From assembly GCA_947561715.1 (NCBI GenBank), contig OX387203.1, positions 8,804,001-8,868,000 of the forward strand: DNA of 64,000 nucleotides, read 5' to 3'. Below are positions 51,501 to 63,162 of this stretch, piece by piece; within the stretch, counting starts at the first letter, position 1, and the number at the start of each line of letters is the position of its first letter. Below the pieces are notes generated by a model, which was given only the letters and a program-made list of their open reading frames with translations, did not search any database and was not told where the DNA came from. The position numbers and the translations under genes were made by a program. The stretch comes from Ascidia mentula (taxonomy: Eukaryota > Chordata > Ascidiacea > Phlebobranchia > Ascidiidae).

Positions 51501-54500
51501 ATTGATTGTCGTTGGAGTTTGTGGGGTGAATACGGGACATGTTCTATCTCTTGCGGAGGTGGAACACAGGTTAGATCAAGAAATATCTCTGTAAGTTCCA
51601 GGCATGGAGGTTTAGCTTGTTCGGGGCCATCAACGTCTTCAAGTAGATGCAACTCTCAGCTTTGCCCTATCAATTGTCGTTGGAGTTTGTGGGGTGAATA
51701 CGGGACATGTTCTGTCTCTTGCGGAGGTGGAACACAGGTTAGATCAAGAAATATCTCTGTAAGTTCCAGGCATGGAGGTTTAGCTTGTTCGGGGCCATCA
51801 ACGTCTTCAAGTAGATGCAACTCTCAGCTTTGCCCTATCAATTGTCGTTGGAGTTTGTGGGGTGAATACGGGACATGTTCTGTCTCTTGCGGAGGGGGGA
51901 CACACGTTAGATCAAGAAATATCTCTGTAAGTTCCAGGCATGGAGGTTTAGCTTGTTCGGGGCCATCAACGTCTTCAAGTAGATGCAATTCTCAGCCTTG
52001 TCCTATTGATTGTCGTTGGAGTTTGTGGGGTGAATACGGGACATGTTCTGTCTCTTGCGGAGGGGGGACACACGTTAGATCAAGAAATATCTCTGTAAGT
52101 TCCAGGCATGGAGGTTTAGCTTGTTCGGGGCCATCAACGTCTTCAAGTAGATGCAATTCTCAGCCTTGTCCTATTGATTGTCGTTGGAGTTTGTGGGGTG
52201 AATACGGGACATGTTCTGTCTCTTGCGGAGGTGGAACACAGGTTAGATCAAGAAATATCTCTGTAAGTTCCAGGCATGGAGGTTTAGCTTGTTCGGGGCC
52301 ATCAACGTCTTCAAGTAGATGCAACTCTCAGCTTTGCCCTATCAATTGTCGTTGGAGTTTGTGGGGTGAATACGGGACATGTTCTGTCTCTTGCGGAGGT
52401 GGAACACAGGTTAGATCAAGAAATATCGATGTAAGTTCCAGGCATGGGGGTTTAGCTTGTTCGGGGCCATCGAAGTCTTCAAGTAGATGCAATTCTCAGC
52501 CTTGCCCTATCAATTGTCGTTGGAGTTTGTGGGGTGAATACGGGACATGTTCTGTCTCTTGCGGAGGGGGGACACACGTTAGATCAAGAAATATCTCTGT
52601 AAGTTCCAGGCATGGAGGTTTAGCTTGTTCGGGGCCATCATTGTCTTCAAGTAGATGCAACTCTCAGCTTTGCCCTATCAATTGTCGTTGGAGTTTGTGG
52701 GGTGAATACGAGACATGTTCTGTCTCTTGCGGAGGGGGAACACACGTTAGATCAAGAAATATCTCTGTAAGTTCCAGGCATGGGGGTTTAGCTTGTTTCG
52801 GGCCATCAACGTCTTCAAGTGGATGTAACTCTCAGCCTTGCCCTATAGATTGTCGTTGGAGTTCATGGGGTGAATACGGGACATGTTCTGTCTCTTGCGG
52901 AGGGGGGACACAGGTTAGATCAAGAAATATCTCTGTAAGTTCCAGGCATGGGGGTTTAGCTTGTTCGGGGCCATCAACGTCTTCAAGTACTTGTAACTCT
53001 CAGCCTTGCCCTATAGATTGTCGTTGGAGTTCATGGGGTGAATACGGGACATGTTCTGTCTCTTGCGGAGGGGGAACACAGATTAGATCAAGAAAGATCG
53101 CTGAAAGTTCCAGTCATGGGGGTTTAGCTTGTTTCGGGCCATCAACGTCTTCAAGTGGATGTAACTCTCAGCCTTGCCCTATAGATTGTCGTTGGAGTTC
53201 ATGGGGTGAATACGGGACATGTTCTGTCTCTTGCGGAGGGGGAACACACGTTAGATCAAGAAATATCTCTGTAAGTTCCAGGCATGGGGGTTTAGCTTGT
53301 TTCGGGCCATCAACGTCTTCAAGTGGATGTAACTCTCAGCCTTGCCCTATAGATTGTCGTTGGAGTTCATGGGGTGAATACGGGACATGTTCTGTCTCTT
53401 GCGGAGGGGGAACACACGTTAGATCAAGAAATATCTCTGAAAGTTCCAGGCATGGGGGTTTAGCTTGTTTCGGGCCATCAACGTCTTCAAGTGGATGTAA
53501 CTTTCAGCCTTGCCCTATAGATTGTCGTTGGAGTTCATGGGGTGAATACGGGACATGTTCTGTCTCTTGCGGAGGGGGAACACACGTTAGATCAAGAAAT
53601 ATCTCTGTAAGTTCCAGGCATGGAGGTTTAGCTTGTTCCGGCTTGTCGATGTCCGTAAGAAGTTGCAACACCCACCCATGTCCAATGCATTGCATATGGG
53701 GAGCGTGGAGCGAATTTGGAAAATGTTCTGTGAGTTGTGGTGGCGGAAATAAGATGAAAACAAGATCGGTGCAAGTAAAGGAACAACTTGGTGGCACAAA
53801 ATGTGCGGGCAAAACATTCTTTAACCAATCCTGCAACACTCGGCCTTGCCCTGTTGATTGTTTATGGGGAGAATGGAGCAATTACGATAAATGCTCTGTA
53901 AGTTGTGGAGGGGGAACTCAAACAAAACTTAGGAAAATCGCTCGTTACGTAAGGCATGGAGGTTTAAATTGCACAGGACCAACCGAGCAGTCGCAGAGAT
54001 GCAACACCCAATGTTGTCCGGTTAACTGCCAGTGGGGACAGTGGAGTAAATTTAAGGGTTGTTCCATTGAATGTGGTAACGGCACACAATATCGCAATCG
54101 ACAGGTTGTGGTTGCAGCTGACTGCGGTGGTCAAGGATGTTTGGGCGAAGATACCTCGTCACAATTCTGTAACACTCACTGCTGTCCCATCGACTGCCAG
54201 TGGGTAGAGTGGAGTGATTTCGGCGAGTGTTCTGTCCCATGCGGTGGAGGCCAAAAACACCGTCAACGCCAAGTTTCTGTGGAGCTAGCGTGTGGCGGAC
54301 GATCCTGCAATGGTTTAGGTATTGATTCAACACCGTGTAACACACACCCATGTCCTGTGGATTGTGTCTGGGATAACTGGGGTGTGTGGAGCAACTGCAA
54401 TGTTACCTGCGGTGGTGGATCCAGGTTCAGATCAAGAAAAATTGACGTGGAAGCTCAGCATGGGGGATTCGAATGCGAAGGCCAATCAGAAGAGTCAGAG

Positions 54501-57500
54501 TAAGTGTTTATTGAATAGAAATGCATGGTGTTTGGTACTTGTCATGAGTGGGAATGTGGCGATTTTGTGTTGGCACCAGATATCACTCAGCTTCCCATTT
54601 GTTAGATTCCCTGTTCCTAATTTGCTAAAAATTTACCGCTCATTACTACTTTCTATAACAATAAACAATTATTTGCAGAATCTGTGATCAAAATTGTTGC
54701 CCAGTCAAATGTGTCTGGAACAATTGGAGTGTTTGGACGCTCTGCTCCAAAACGTGCCAGAATGGTTGGTAGTTATTTGGTATGCTTTCTGGCATAGATT
54801 GAAAAAAAACGTAACAAAATTGTTTATTTGAAGGAACGCAATCAAGGTTGAGAAGTGTCAGTGTGACGCAAACATGCGGTGGTTCCCCTTGCAATGGCAG
54901 CGTCATGGAAGAGAGAACGTGCAATGATGTTTGTTGTCCTGAAGATTGTGTGTGGGGCCAGTGGTCAGCTTGGGGAGAGTTAGTATATATTTTGGCTCTT
55001 GTACCTATCTAAATGTTACCGTAATGATTCGTTTTCTCTGAAGGCAATTTTCTGGAAAACAATTACTATCAAAGTTTGACACTGCATTGCTTCATAGGAT
55101 GTATAAATTAGCGATAATCAAGTTTATATGATGCTAAAAATTAGTTGATAATTTGTCCAGATGCAGCAAAACTTGCGGCACAGGCTCTAAGGTACGGGAA
55201 AGAAATATTCACTTGAACAAGACCTGCAACGGGCCGGATTGCATTGGTGATAACAGGGATGAACAAGAATGCAACTCTCAGTGCTGTTCTGGTATGTTGT
55301 CCCAGAATAGCTGAATAGCAGTTCAGAAATTCGTGTCAAAATCTTGAAATCGAAACCCAAATAACACTCTGTCTGCAAAGAATCAGGAGGACAATTTTTT
55401 TTTTCGCAGTTGACTGTATTGTTTCGGAATGGGGCAACTGGAGCGCTTGTCCACAAACATGCGGTGTGACGAACAACAAAGTCAGGAACAGATCAGTGAT
55501 CACTAATAACACGTGTGGAGGGAAGGTGTGCCCGACCCTGCAGGAAGTTGAGAGTTGTGAAGTGATTTGTTACAATGGAGCAACTGCGACTGCTTCAGGA
55601 TGTTTATGTCAACCAGGGTGGAGCGGTCTGTGTTGCGGTCAAGGTATTTTGTTTAATTATGTGGTTTGTTATATCTGCCATAGAAAAGTGGCAATGAATA
55701 TTTTTGTGATGTAATAAGTAATCTGCAGCTTCGAAAGCTTTTAAAAGTGTTACAAAACTCTTGGAATTTTGAAAGATCAGCACAGTAAATGAGTAATTTG
55801 CAGCAATGGTAGCAATTATGTGGCTGTCTGCATTTCCAGACGTTGACGAGTGCACGCAACAAGGAAATAGTTCATGCCCCTTGAAATCAGTGTGCATCAA
55901 CACAGAAGGAAGTTACCAATGTGATTGCGACCCAGGCTACCAGAAAAACAGCAACATGGAATGTGAAAGTAGGTTTTTGGCTCGTGTTGCAATTCATTGT
56001 GAAAAACACCGAAACTTTTTGAAAAAACATGTTTACTTCTATGTTGGTTACTTAGTGTTTAAGCATTCAATACGCGGTTTGTTCTTCCATGCAATACAAG
56101 TTTTGGCTCGAGTAACAATAAATTCTAAACTTTCTGTTACAGATGTTGATGAATGCATAAACGAGATTTCAAATTGCCACCAAAACGGTCGATGCGTTGA
56201 CACTGATGGAAGTTTTTTTTGCATGTGCGAGCATGGATTTTCAGGAAATGGAACAGTCTGCTTAGGTATGCCACTGGTCCTTTTTTAATCATTTAAATAA
56301 AATCGCCTGCAGAATCCTTACACTATTAACAGTAATTTTAATTAGACGACAAAACAAGAGCAAGCATTCATGATATTAGATTCCTAATTTTAATTTTAGG
56401 TCAACATAGTTAATGATACAACTTTGGAATTATGTATTTTATTCGTCCAGATATTAATGAGTGTGAAGCAAACACTGCTCTCTGCCCAGACAACACCATA
56501 TGTGTCAACACTAAAGGAAATTATTCATGTCCATGTCTGACTGGCTTCGTGTCTCAATTTGGGCTATGTTCTGGTTCGTACTGACAAAATAGTGATCGTT
56601 ATTCGATAGTTAATGTTAGGTTTGAAAACACAGTTCACATTTTTCAATTAAGCATTCAACAATTTTGGACACTGTTTTGTGAGCCCACGCAATGTAATAG
56701 CTGAAATTGCTAAGTTAAGCGGTTGTAAAGCGGGCGACTTTAGCATGGAAAAAGTATGCATTATTTCAGAAATATTTGCTTGTTATATTTTGTTGAACAG
56801 ATGTTAACGAGTGCCAGCAAGGGAATGCCGGGTGCGCTGTCAACGCAAATTGCGAAAACACGTTCGGTTCGTACAAATGCTTCTGCAATGAAGGAATGTC
56901 CGGGGACGGAAGGACTTGTGTTGGTAAGAATTAAACTTGCTTATGTTTGCTTGTTCGGCAACTGGTGATTTGAAACGAAACATTCAACTGATTATGAAAA
57001 GAATGCGATCATATAAAAAATAACTACCTATATCACCTTTTTGATAAAGTACGTCAGTCCTCACCAATATCAACCAACACAAAAAATTAAACATCTGCTT
57101 TACAACACACGTTATCCTTGAGTTTAGTTTGCGTTTCATTCATCAAAAATATCACGTTTTATTGGGGATTTCCGTAACAATTTAATAGTAATGATGTAAA
57201 TACAGTACAGTTAGGGCTTGTTCCCCCCTTTGCCACCATCCATTTTCAAAATGGTTTATTAAGGTTTTATTCTTTGATTTCAGTTATGATTTAATAAAAC
57301 ACTTTTGCCTTGAAGACATCGACGAATGTAGCGACCCACAGAAGAAACCTTGCACCGGTGACTACATGGAATGTCAAAACACAGTGGGTAGTTTTCAATG
57401 TACATGTCCTTCCTACATGGGCCTCCAAGATGGAAACTGCGTTGGTAAAAACTACTTTGCAAATTTTTATTTAAATGTAAAGAGGGTGTATTGAGCGTAC

Positions 57501-57985
57501 AACCAAAGCTATCAACAACCTTTTGTGCAATAGTGTAGATTGATTTACAAATACAAATCAAGCAGCATTGATGAATAATTGATCTAATCTAATAATCTAA
57601 TCTAATTACCCCTACTGGCATGTGACAAACTTTCGGTTTAGAACTTCCGCCAAACTTTGTTTCGAGGAAAAAGAAAGAACCGTCAGCGTCAGGCGGAACC
57701 ATAATTATAAAGTTGACGCTTTACGTGCTTTCGGGAATCGTGGTGATCCTACTGCTCGTATTTGTTGCAGTGCAGGTAAATTACATCTTTATAATGTATT
57801 CCAGTACGTTTTTTATGCCAACTGTTGTAACTGTGTAATCCATGCTCATGTTGTGCTTTTTAACCAATTTATTGTATAAGGTGTACAAAGGAGTGGCAAA
57901 TTCAGAGACCGAAATATTGACAAATCCGTCTCACTGTGAACACAACACAATAAAACTGGACGAAATTAATGACGAAGATCTTTAA
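48551..57985 (+). CDS. gene E: giant TSR/EGF type I membrane protein, 2234 aa
   Basis: Fourteen exons in phase: 48551-48612, 48738-48904, 49486-54499, 54679-54764, 54834-54978, 55161-55291, 55410-55643, 55840-55968, 56143-56265, 56451-56573, 56801-56923, 57316-57444, 57642-57775, 57881-57985. A signal peptide (residues 1-20) is followed by one TSR (WRWGSCSRPCGGG), then 30 TSRs in the 5-kb exon (77-1748), two split TSRs, one TSR plus a Cys-rich module (1869-1946), five calcium-binding EGFs (1947-2155), a membrane segment LTLYVLSGIVVILLLVFVAVQ (about 2180-2200) and a 34-residue tail ending DEINDEDL. TSRs keep W-x-x-W, CSVSCGGG and the R-S-R core; CxxSCG fits the known TSR O-fucosylation motif. 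There is no polybasic run after the signal peptide, unlike in C, D and G. Probably a cell-surface adhesion or recognition receptor. Confidence 0.92.
49821..53684 (+). repeat. in-frame TSR tandem array, 23 units of 168 bases
   Basis: Twenty-three head-to-tail units of exactly 168 bases (56 codons), each one TSR, with no indel between them. Units differ at few places: WSLW or WSSW; CSVSC, CSISC or CSASC; TQV, TQI or THV; NSQPCPID or NSQLCPIN; R, T or G before CNSQ. Cysteines, tryptophans and the R-S-R core are constant. Adjacent units are often identical at the DNA level, which points to recent unequal exchange or gene conversion. The 5' (two) and 3' (five) TSRs of the same exon are diverged and match genes C and G. 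Confidence 0.97.
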
Positions 57986-58039
57986 CATCTGAATGTGACA
58001 CTTTTGACATTGAAATATGTCCTCACATGTGTTGTTTAC

Positions 58040-60430
58040 AAATAAAGCTTTGGAATATTTTTCGCATATTTGATCATTTTATGACACTATTCTTTTGAAA
58101 TTAAAAGAAAGCAAGTCGTTCATTACAAAACATGAGACATCTTCCTTTAAATCAGGACGTTTTCTGATGTTTCGCAACATGTTTAATAAACAAACTGACA
58201 AAGAATTTTACAACAGTATTCGTATATTTTCCACGAAAGATTTTTTGCCAGCGCAATTCCTAACATCGTCTCTCAAATCTTCAACATCGATAAAGCAACA
58301 TATCGAAAATCGTTCGTCATATCGACAATCGTACGATTTCAGTACAGAATTTTATAAAGCAACTAATAACGTTTATTTAAAGAAATCAATGTCGTGATTT
58401 CGCCTTTTGATAGTTTGCACAAAACCCGTTGTTGTTGAATTCTTTTTCATCATGGTTCTGCAGCTAAACCACACTAGGAAACCGTTTACCTAAGAAAAAA
58501 TGTAATACGTTTTGTGCAAGTGCAAATTTACAGACGAATTACCCAGAGTTCGCTAACTAGCCTTGTTGACTTGTGATGCAAACAGATGACCACTGTTTCG
58601 ACTTGAGTCTCAGTGGTCACCATCTTGCTTAGTTTCGTGGTGTTACAAGCGTGCAATTTCAGGTCTATACACTCTGACAGTGAAGGATTGACCACAACAA
58701 ATTACCAAGTCGAAAGAGCTTTTGTGTCCTGTTTAGAACGGTTTAGCGAAAGACATCATGAGCCACGACGAAGTTTTCTTCACTTTTTGTTTTGTTAAAG
58801 AGTGGTGTAATGAAAGGTGTTTAAGATAGTATGGAATATACCCTACAGAATCCCAGAAGAAATCCATATAAATTTATATGCAAGATCAAGAAATGCATCG
58901 TGATTTAAAATATTTAACCTACAAAAGAAGAAATTAAAATTGTCGGAAGGTGTCGGTGCAGAGCAATATAGTTCCAGCTGTGTAAGGATGATATTGGATT
59001 TTTTCGCTTAAACGTTAAAGTTAAACACTCATTTAGAAGGCTACTTTTACATATCCTCGTGCAGTCGGTTTATTTTTGACAATATGTCGATTATTTCACA
59101 TAAGAGCTAAAAATAATAAAATATGACTTGTTTGCTCGGATTTCTTCGTTTGGATTTCCACAAGTTTTGGTGCTTTCTGTTTATTCATTTTTCTGTTCAT
59201 TATTTTTGTTGACACAATCCAAAGTCATCCATTCAGTTCCCAAGTCGCAAAAAAATCTTTGAGCACAAGGTGTATGTCATCGAACACTGTTTAATCTGGA
59301 TTGGTGCCTGGATTGGCTGCGAGTCAGAATATTTTCCAAAGAAACTTACAGGGGAACTATTTACACAAGCAAGAGAAGTTAAAATGGAGACTTGAACGAA
59401 ACACGCACGAGGAAATGGGGTGCGATTTATTAACTTTTTCAAGTTTTTGGTTACAATGCATTTCTTGATCTCGTGTATAAATTTCTATGGGCTTCCTCTA
59501 GGATTCTTTAGGTTATATTCCATGATATCTTTAACACCGTTATTACACTGGTTAACAAAACAAAAAGTAAAGAACACTGTTACTTGTTTGGGCTCTGAAT
59601 ATCTTTCGCTAAACCGTTCTAAGCAGGACACAACGATCTTTCGGATGCGTAGTTTGTTGTGGACAACTCTTCACGAACAGAATGTATGGGTCTAATTTAA
59701 CCACAATTGCACGCTTAGAACGCCATCAAACTGAGCAATGGTGAGTCAATAACACGAATTATGTGAAATGCAGACAGATGGTCAATGTTTCTGCATATTA
59801 GGTCGCATCAGTAAAGCTTAGTGTGACTCAGGACGAAACAGTAGCCATCTGTGTGCACATCACATAAGGCAACGAAACTAGTTAGCGAACTCTGGGGAAT
59901 TTCTTGTGTTAAATTGCACATGCCTAAAAAATTTAAACGGTGTTTGTTCAGTGAATGGTTTCCTAATGGTTTAGCTGTCGACTGATTAAAAAGAATTCAA
60001 CAACAACAGGTTTTGTGCAAACTATCAAAAGGCGCAAAATCACCGATTTGATTTCTTTGAAAGGTATGTTTTTCGTATAATTGTCGATTTGTGACACCTT
60101 AAGTATCGTCCAAGCAAATTGCAAAAGAAAAGCGATTCCCAAAGCCACTTAACAAGCATTGTCCATATATTGAAGATTTTAGAGACGATTTCAGGAATTG
60201 CGCTGACAAAAAACTTTCGTGGAAATCATATGATTTTTGTCGTGCTAAAGTGATTTGTTATGATGTATATAAAACATGCTGCGAAATATCAGGAAACTCC
60301 CTGATTTGAAGGAGGATGATTCATGTTTTGTAATGAACGCCTTGTTTTCCCACATTATAGCTTTCAGTAAATGTCGATAAGGAACTGATTGATTTGAAAA
60401 TAGTGTCAAAAATGACGAAATAGGCGAAAA
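58040..60430. repeat. imperfect palindrome behind gene E
   Basis: The left arm, about 58040-58790, is mirrored by about 59590-60430. Matching landmarks are ATTACAAAACATGAGACATC with ATTCATGTTTTGTAATG, GCGCAATTCCT with AGGAATTGCGC, AGTTTGCACAAAACC with GGTTTTGTGCAAACT, GAACGGTTTAGCGAAAG with CTTTCGCTAAACCGTTC, and CCAGAGTTCGCTAAC with GTTAGCGAACTCTGG. The centre (58800-59590) carries R1-like and shared-flank fragments. No gene is recognised; the 100-codon frame at 58095-58397 is not kept open in the other arm. Confidence 0.8.
58041..58046 (+). promoter_or_regulatory. poly(A) signal of gene E
   Basis: AATAAA 56 bases after the gene E stop, in TTTACAAATAAAGCTTTGG; the same context recurs behind gene G and the 26-28 kb fragment. 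Confidence 0.75.
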
Positions 60431-60432
60431 AA

Positions 60433-61170
60433 ATTCCAGTTTAAGAAGTCATTTTCGAACTCATACTGGAGAAAAGCCATTCAAATGTGAAATATGTGAT
60501 CAATCTTTTTCTGTATAAGGCAGTCTGAGAACACATTTTCGTCTGAGAACACAACTCATACTGGAGAAAAGCCGTTTAAATGTGATATATGTGATAAATT
60601 TTTTTCTGATAAATGCAACCTAAGAAAGCACTTTCGAACTCATACTGGAGAAAAACCGTTTAAATGTGAAATATGTGATCAATCTTTTTCTGTACAAGGC
60701 AGTCTGAGAACTCTTTTTCGAACTCATACTGGAGAAAAGCCGTTTAAATGTAAAATATGTGATAATATTTTCTGATAAATGCAACCTAAGAAAGCACTTT
60801 CGAACTCATACTGGAGAAAAACCGTTTAAATGTGAAATATGTAATACATCTTTTTCTGAAAAACACAATTTCAGAACGCACTTTCGAATTTATACTGGAG
60901 AAAAACCGTTCAAATGTGATATTTGTGAAAAAAAATTTCGACAGAAAAACCAGAGAAATGTTCACCTTCAAACTCATACTTATAGGGAAAAATCATTAAA
61001 AAGCTTGCAACATATGTAATAGACTTTTTCTGCAAGGAATGCATCGTGAACATTTACCGTCGGATCCACACTGGAGAAACATCGTGAAGATGTAGTTAAA
61101 CCTTTTCAACACAACCTCGGGATTTGCACCGTCTAACTTGCTCTTGACAAAAGAAAAAACCCAGCGGATT
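60433..61170 (+). pseudogene. C2H2 zinc-finger array, broken
   Basis: About seven C2H2 fingers with the H-T-G-E-K-P-F-K-C linker are strung together without introns (for example [18 protein letters not shown] at 60780-60837). Stops and shifts interrupt them: TAA after SFSV near 60517, a deletion in the second finger and a lost base near 60765. The longest intact frame, 60759-61019, has about three fingers. Degenerate finger sequence continues to about 61075. The unit of two fingers at about 60560-60730 is partly repeated at 60730-60830. It begins precisely where the right arm of the gene E palindrome ends (GCGAAAAAAATTCC), and has no upstream start or KRAB/BTB-like domain. Confidence 0.8.
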
Positions 61171-63162
61171 GCAACATGTCAGATGAAGATTTCAAGGAAC
61201 TTAAACAACACAAAATATCGTATACTGATAATATATGTCTCATGCAATATGTTTTTAAGAATCGTTGGTGATGCTATATGGATTGATAGTTAGATTTTAA
61301 TCTATGCCAAATAGTCATGACATTTCGTCATCGGGAACAACTGTGCCAGCGCGAGCGTAAACACAGTGTATGTGTCCTCAAATGCTGTTAAAATTTTTCG
61401 CGAAACTTTGTCATTTCCTTTCTTCCTTTCAAATGTTTTTTTCCAAGTTCTGTGCCTGGTTTTCTGTATGGTTGCCACGTGAACTACTATGTAACAAGAG
61501 ATAAGTTATCGTGCCTGTCTTGTGCCCCGTCAAACGGAACTTCGTAAGAATAAAATTGTACGTATTATTTGGAAGAATTATTCATAATCGAATAAGATCA
61601 GACTATATGACCAAAAATATAGCTATGCAGAAAGTAAAGTGCAACATACTTTGCCGATCGTTGTATGATACATGTTTTACAACTTTAATATCAGAGATAA
61701 GATAGCCTTAATCCTCACTGAAATTTTCCTATTAAGCACGTATCAACTATAGTACGACTAATTTGAACTTGTTGTTAGTAAATTCATTCAGAATGCTGAA
61801 AAATTATCTCTAATATTAAACTCACTTTGTATGTGCCTACGAGCATTACACTACTTTATATAGAAATAATGGGTATGGTTTTAATTTCAAACAAATCATC
61901 AAGCCCTGGGTTTCTAACCAGCGTGATACTGTTTTTCAAAACCTTTGCAAATTAGTTAGGGGCCATTTAACTGTAGCTTTTTGACATTTCATCCGTCTGT
62001 CAAGCAAACGCCCAAGGTGCTGGCATAAGTGGAGTGGTATGTATGTGTTTCATGACACTATGCAGCGCACTGTATAATGTGGTTTAAAAATTTAGCCAAT
62101 TGAAAAGTCCTGCACTGAGTTGTTAATACAATAAATCCACAGCAAAATGACCGTCACAATTGAACGATAAAAATTTGAGGAAAAAGTTGATAAGATTTAT
62201 AGCAAAATGAGTGATAAACTGTTATTTAATTTTCAACTTTGCACTGAAATGCAATGGGTTCAAATAAACCAAGCTCGAATATGATTTGTGTCGTGTTGTT
62301 TCATCAAAATCAGTTTCAGATCAGCAAAAAACACGTCACAAGACTCGACTTGTAATGACCGCCGATTTCCGTATTCGTTAATACGATTGTATGATTTTCA
62401 GCCTCTGGCGCTAGAAGAATTGTGTAAATAATCGCCAATATTACTCAGAGGAAATATTGAATACTTCTGGAACGTCGGACGGAACGAAGGATGCAGACAG
62501 AGGCTTTCCTGTAGTAGTCCCACAGCCTTCTGGCATCCGGTTCAACGACTGACCCTTTTCATTGCAACTTGTTAAACACGTGTGACCTGTTCACATTCAC
62601 TCTGCCACCCAACTAGTCTCTGCCACTTAACTTACTGCCTATAGCACAGCAGTTACTCGCTCAGTCAGTCTAGTATTTATCATTATCTCACAAAAGCACG
62701 TTTTATGGTAACTAACTTGCTACAATTCAGTCACATGTTTTCATTCTTAAACATTAACTCGAAGTCATTTACGCGCTTTGACAATTTAACAAACGCTAAT
62801 TGATACTGAAACGTGTTCTTCAACTGATGAATAACTCTGCTCGCGGATTCAAAACCAGTAGTCGTAGGTAAAGAACACACACAACAGACTTAGTTTCAAA
62901 CATTTGGAGGCTGCAGAACTGGTAGATGGAATTGAATAGTAATTTTTGAGAACTCTAATCGTTAAAAATAAAGGAAAATGCACAATTCTTGAAAAATTAT
63001 TTCACTTTCAGGTTATATAGGGGAGACCGGGGATACCTCGGACACGGGGATACCTCGGACCAGGTATTTTACGTCACAATTAGGTATTGTTAAGACACTT
63101 TTACAAAAGCCTTATGTCTCCATCAAACGTTAACAGGAACTTTGGAATTAAATCATGTCTGC
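61171..63162. other. intergenic, nothing recognised
   Basis: Two kilobases without TSR, EGF or other domains. At 63019-63061 a 16-base word containing GGGGATACCTCGGAC is repeated twice in tandem; it might be the edge of a transposable element. Confidence 0.45.

Noticed and set aside
49821..53684. CRISPR-like or satellite array
   Set aside because: The units are 168 bases with no spacers, each an open TSR in frame with flanking TSRs and splice sites of a eukaryotic gene.
58095..58397. 100-codon open frame behind gene E
   Set aside because: It lies after the poly(A) signal, and the homologous sequence in the other palindrome arm and at 28930-29010 is not open in that frame.
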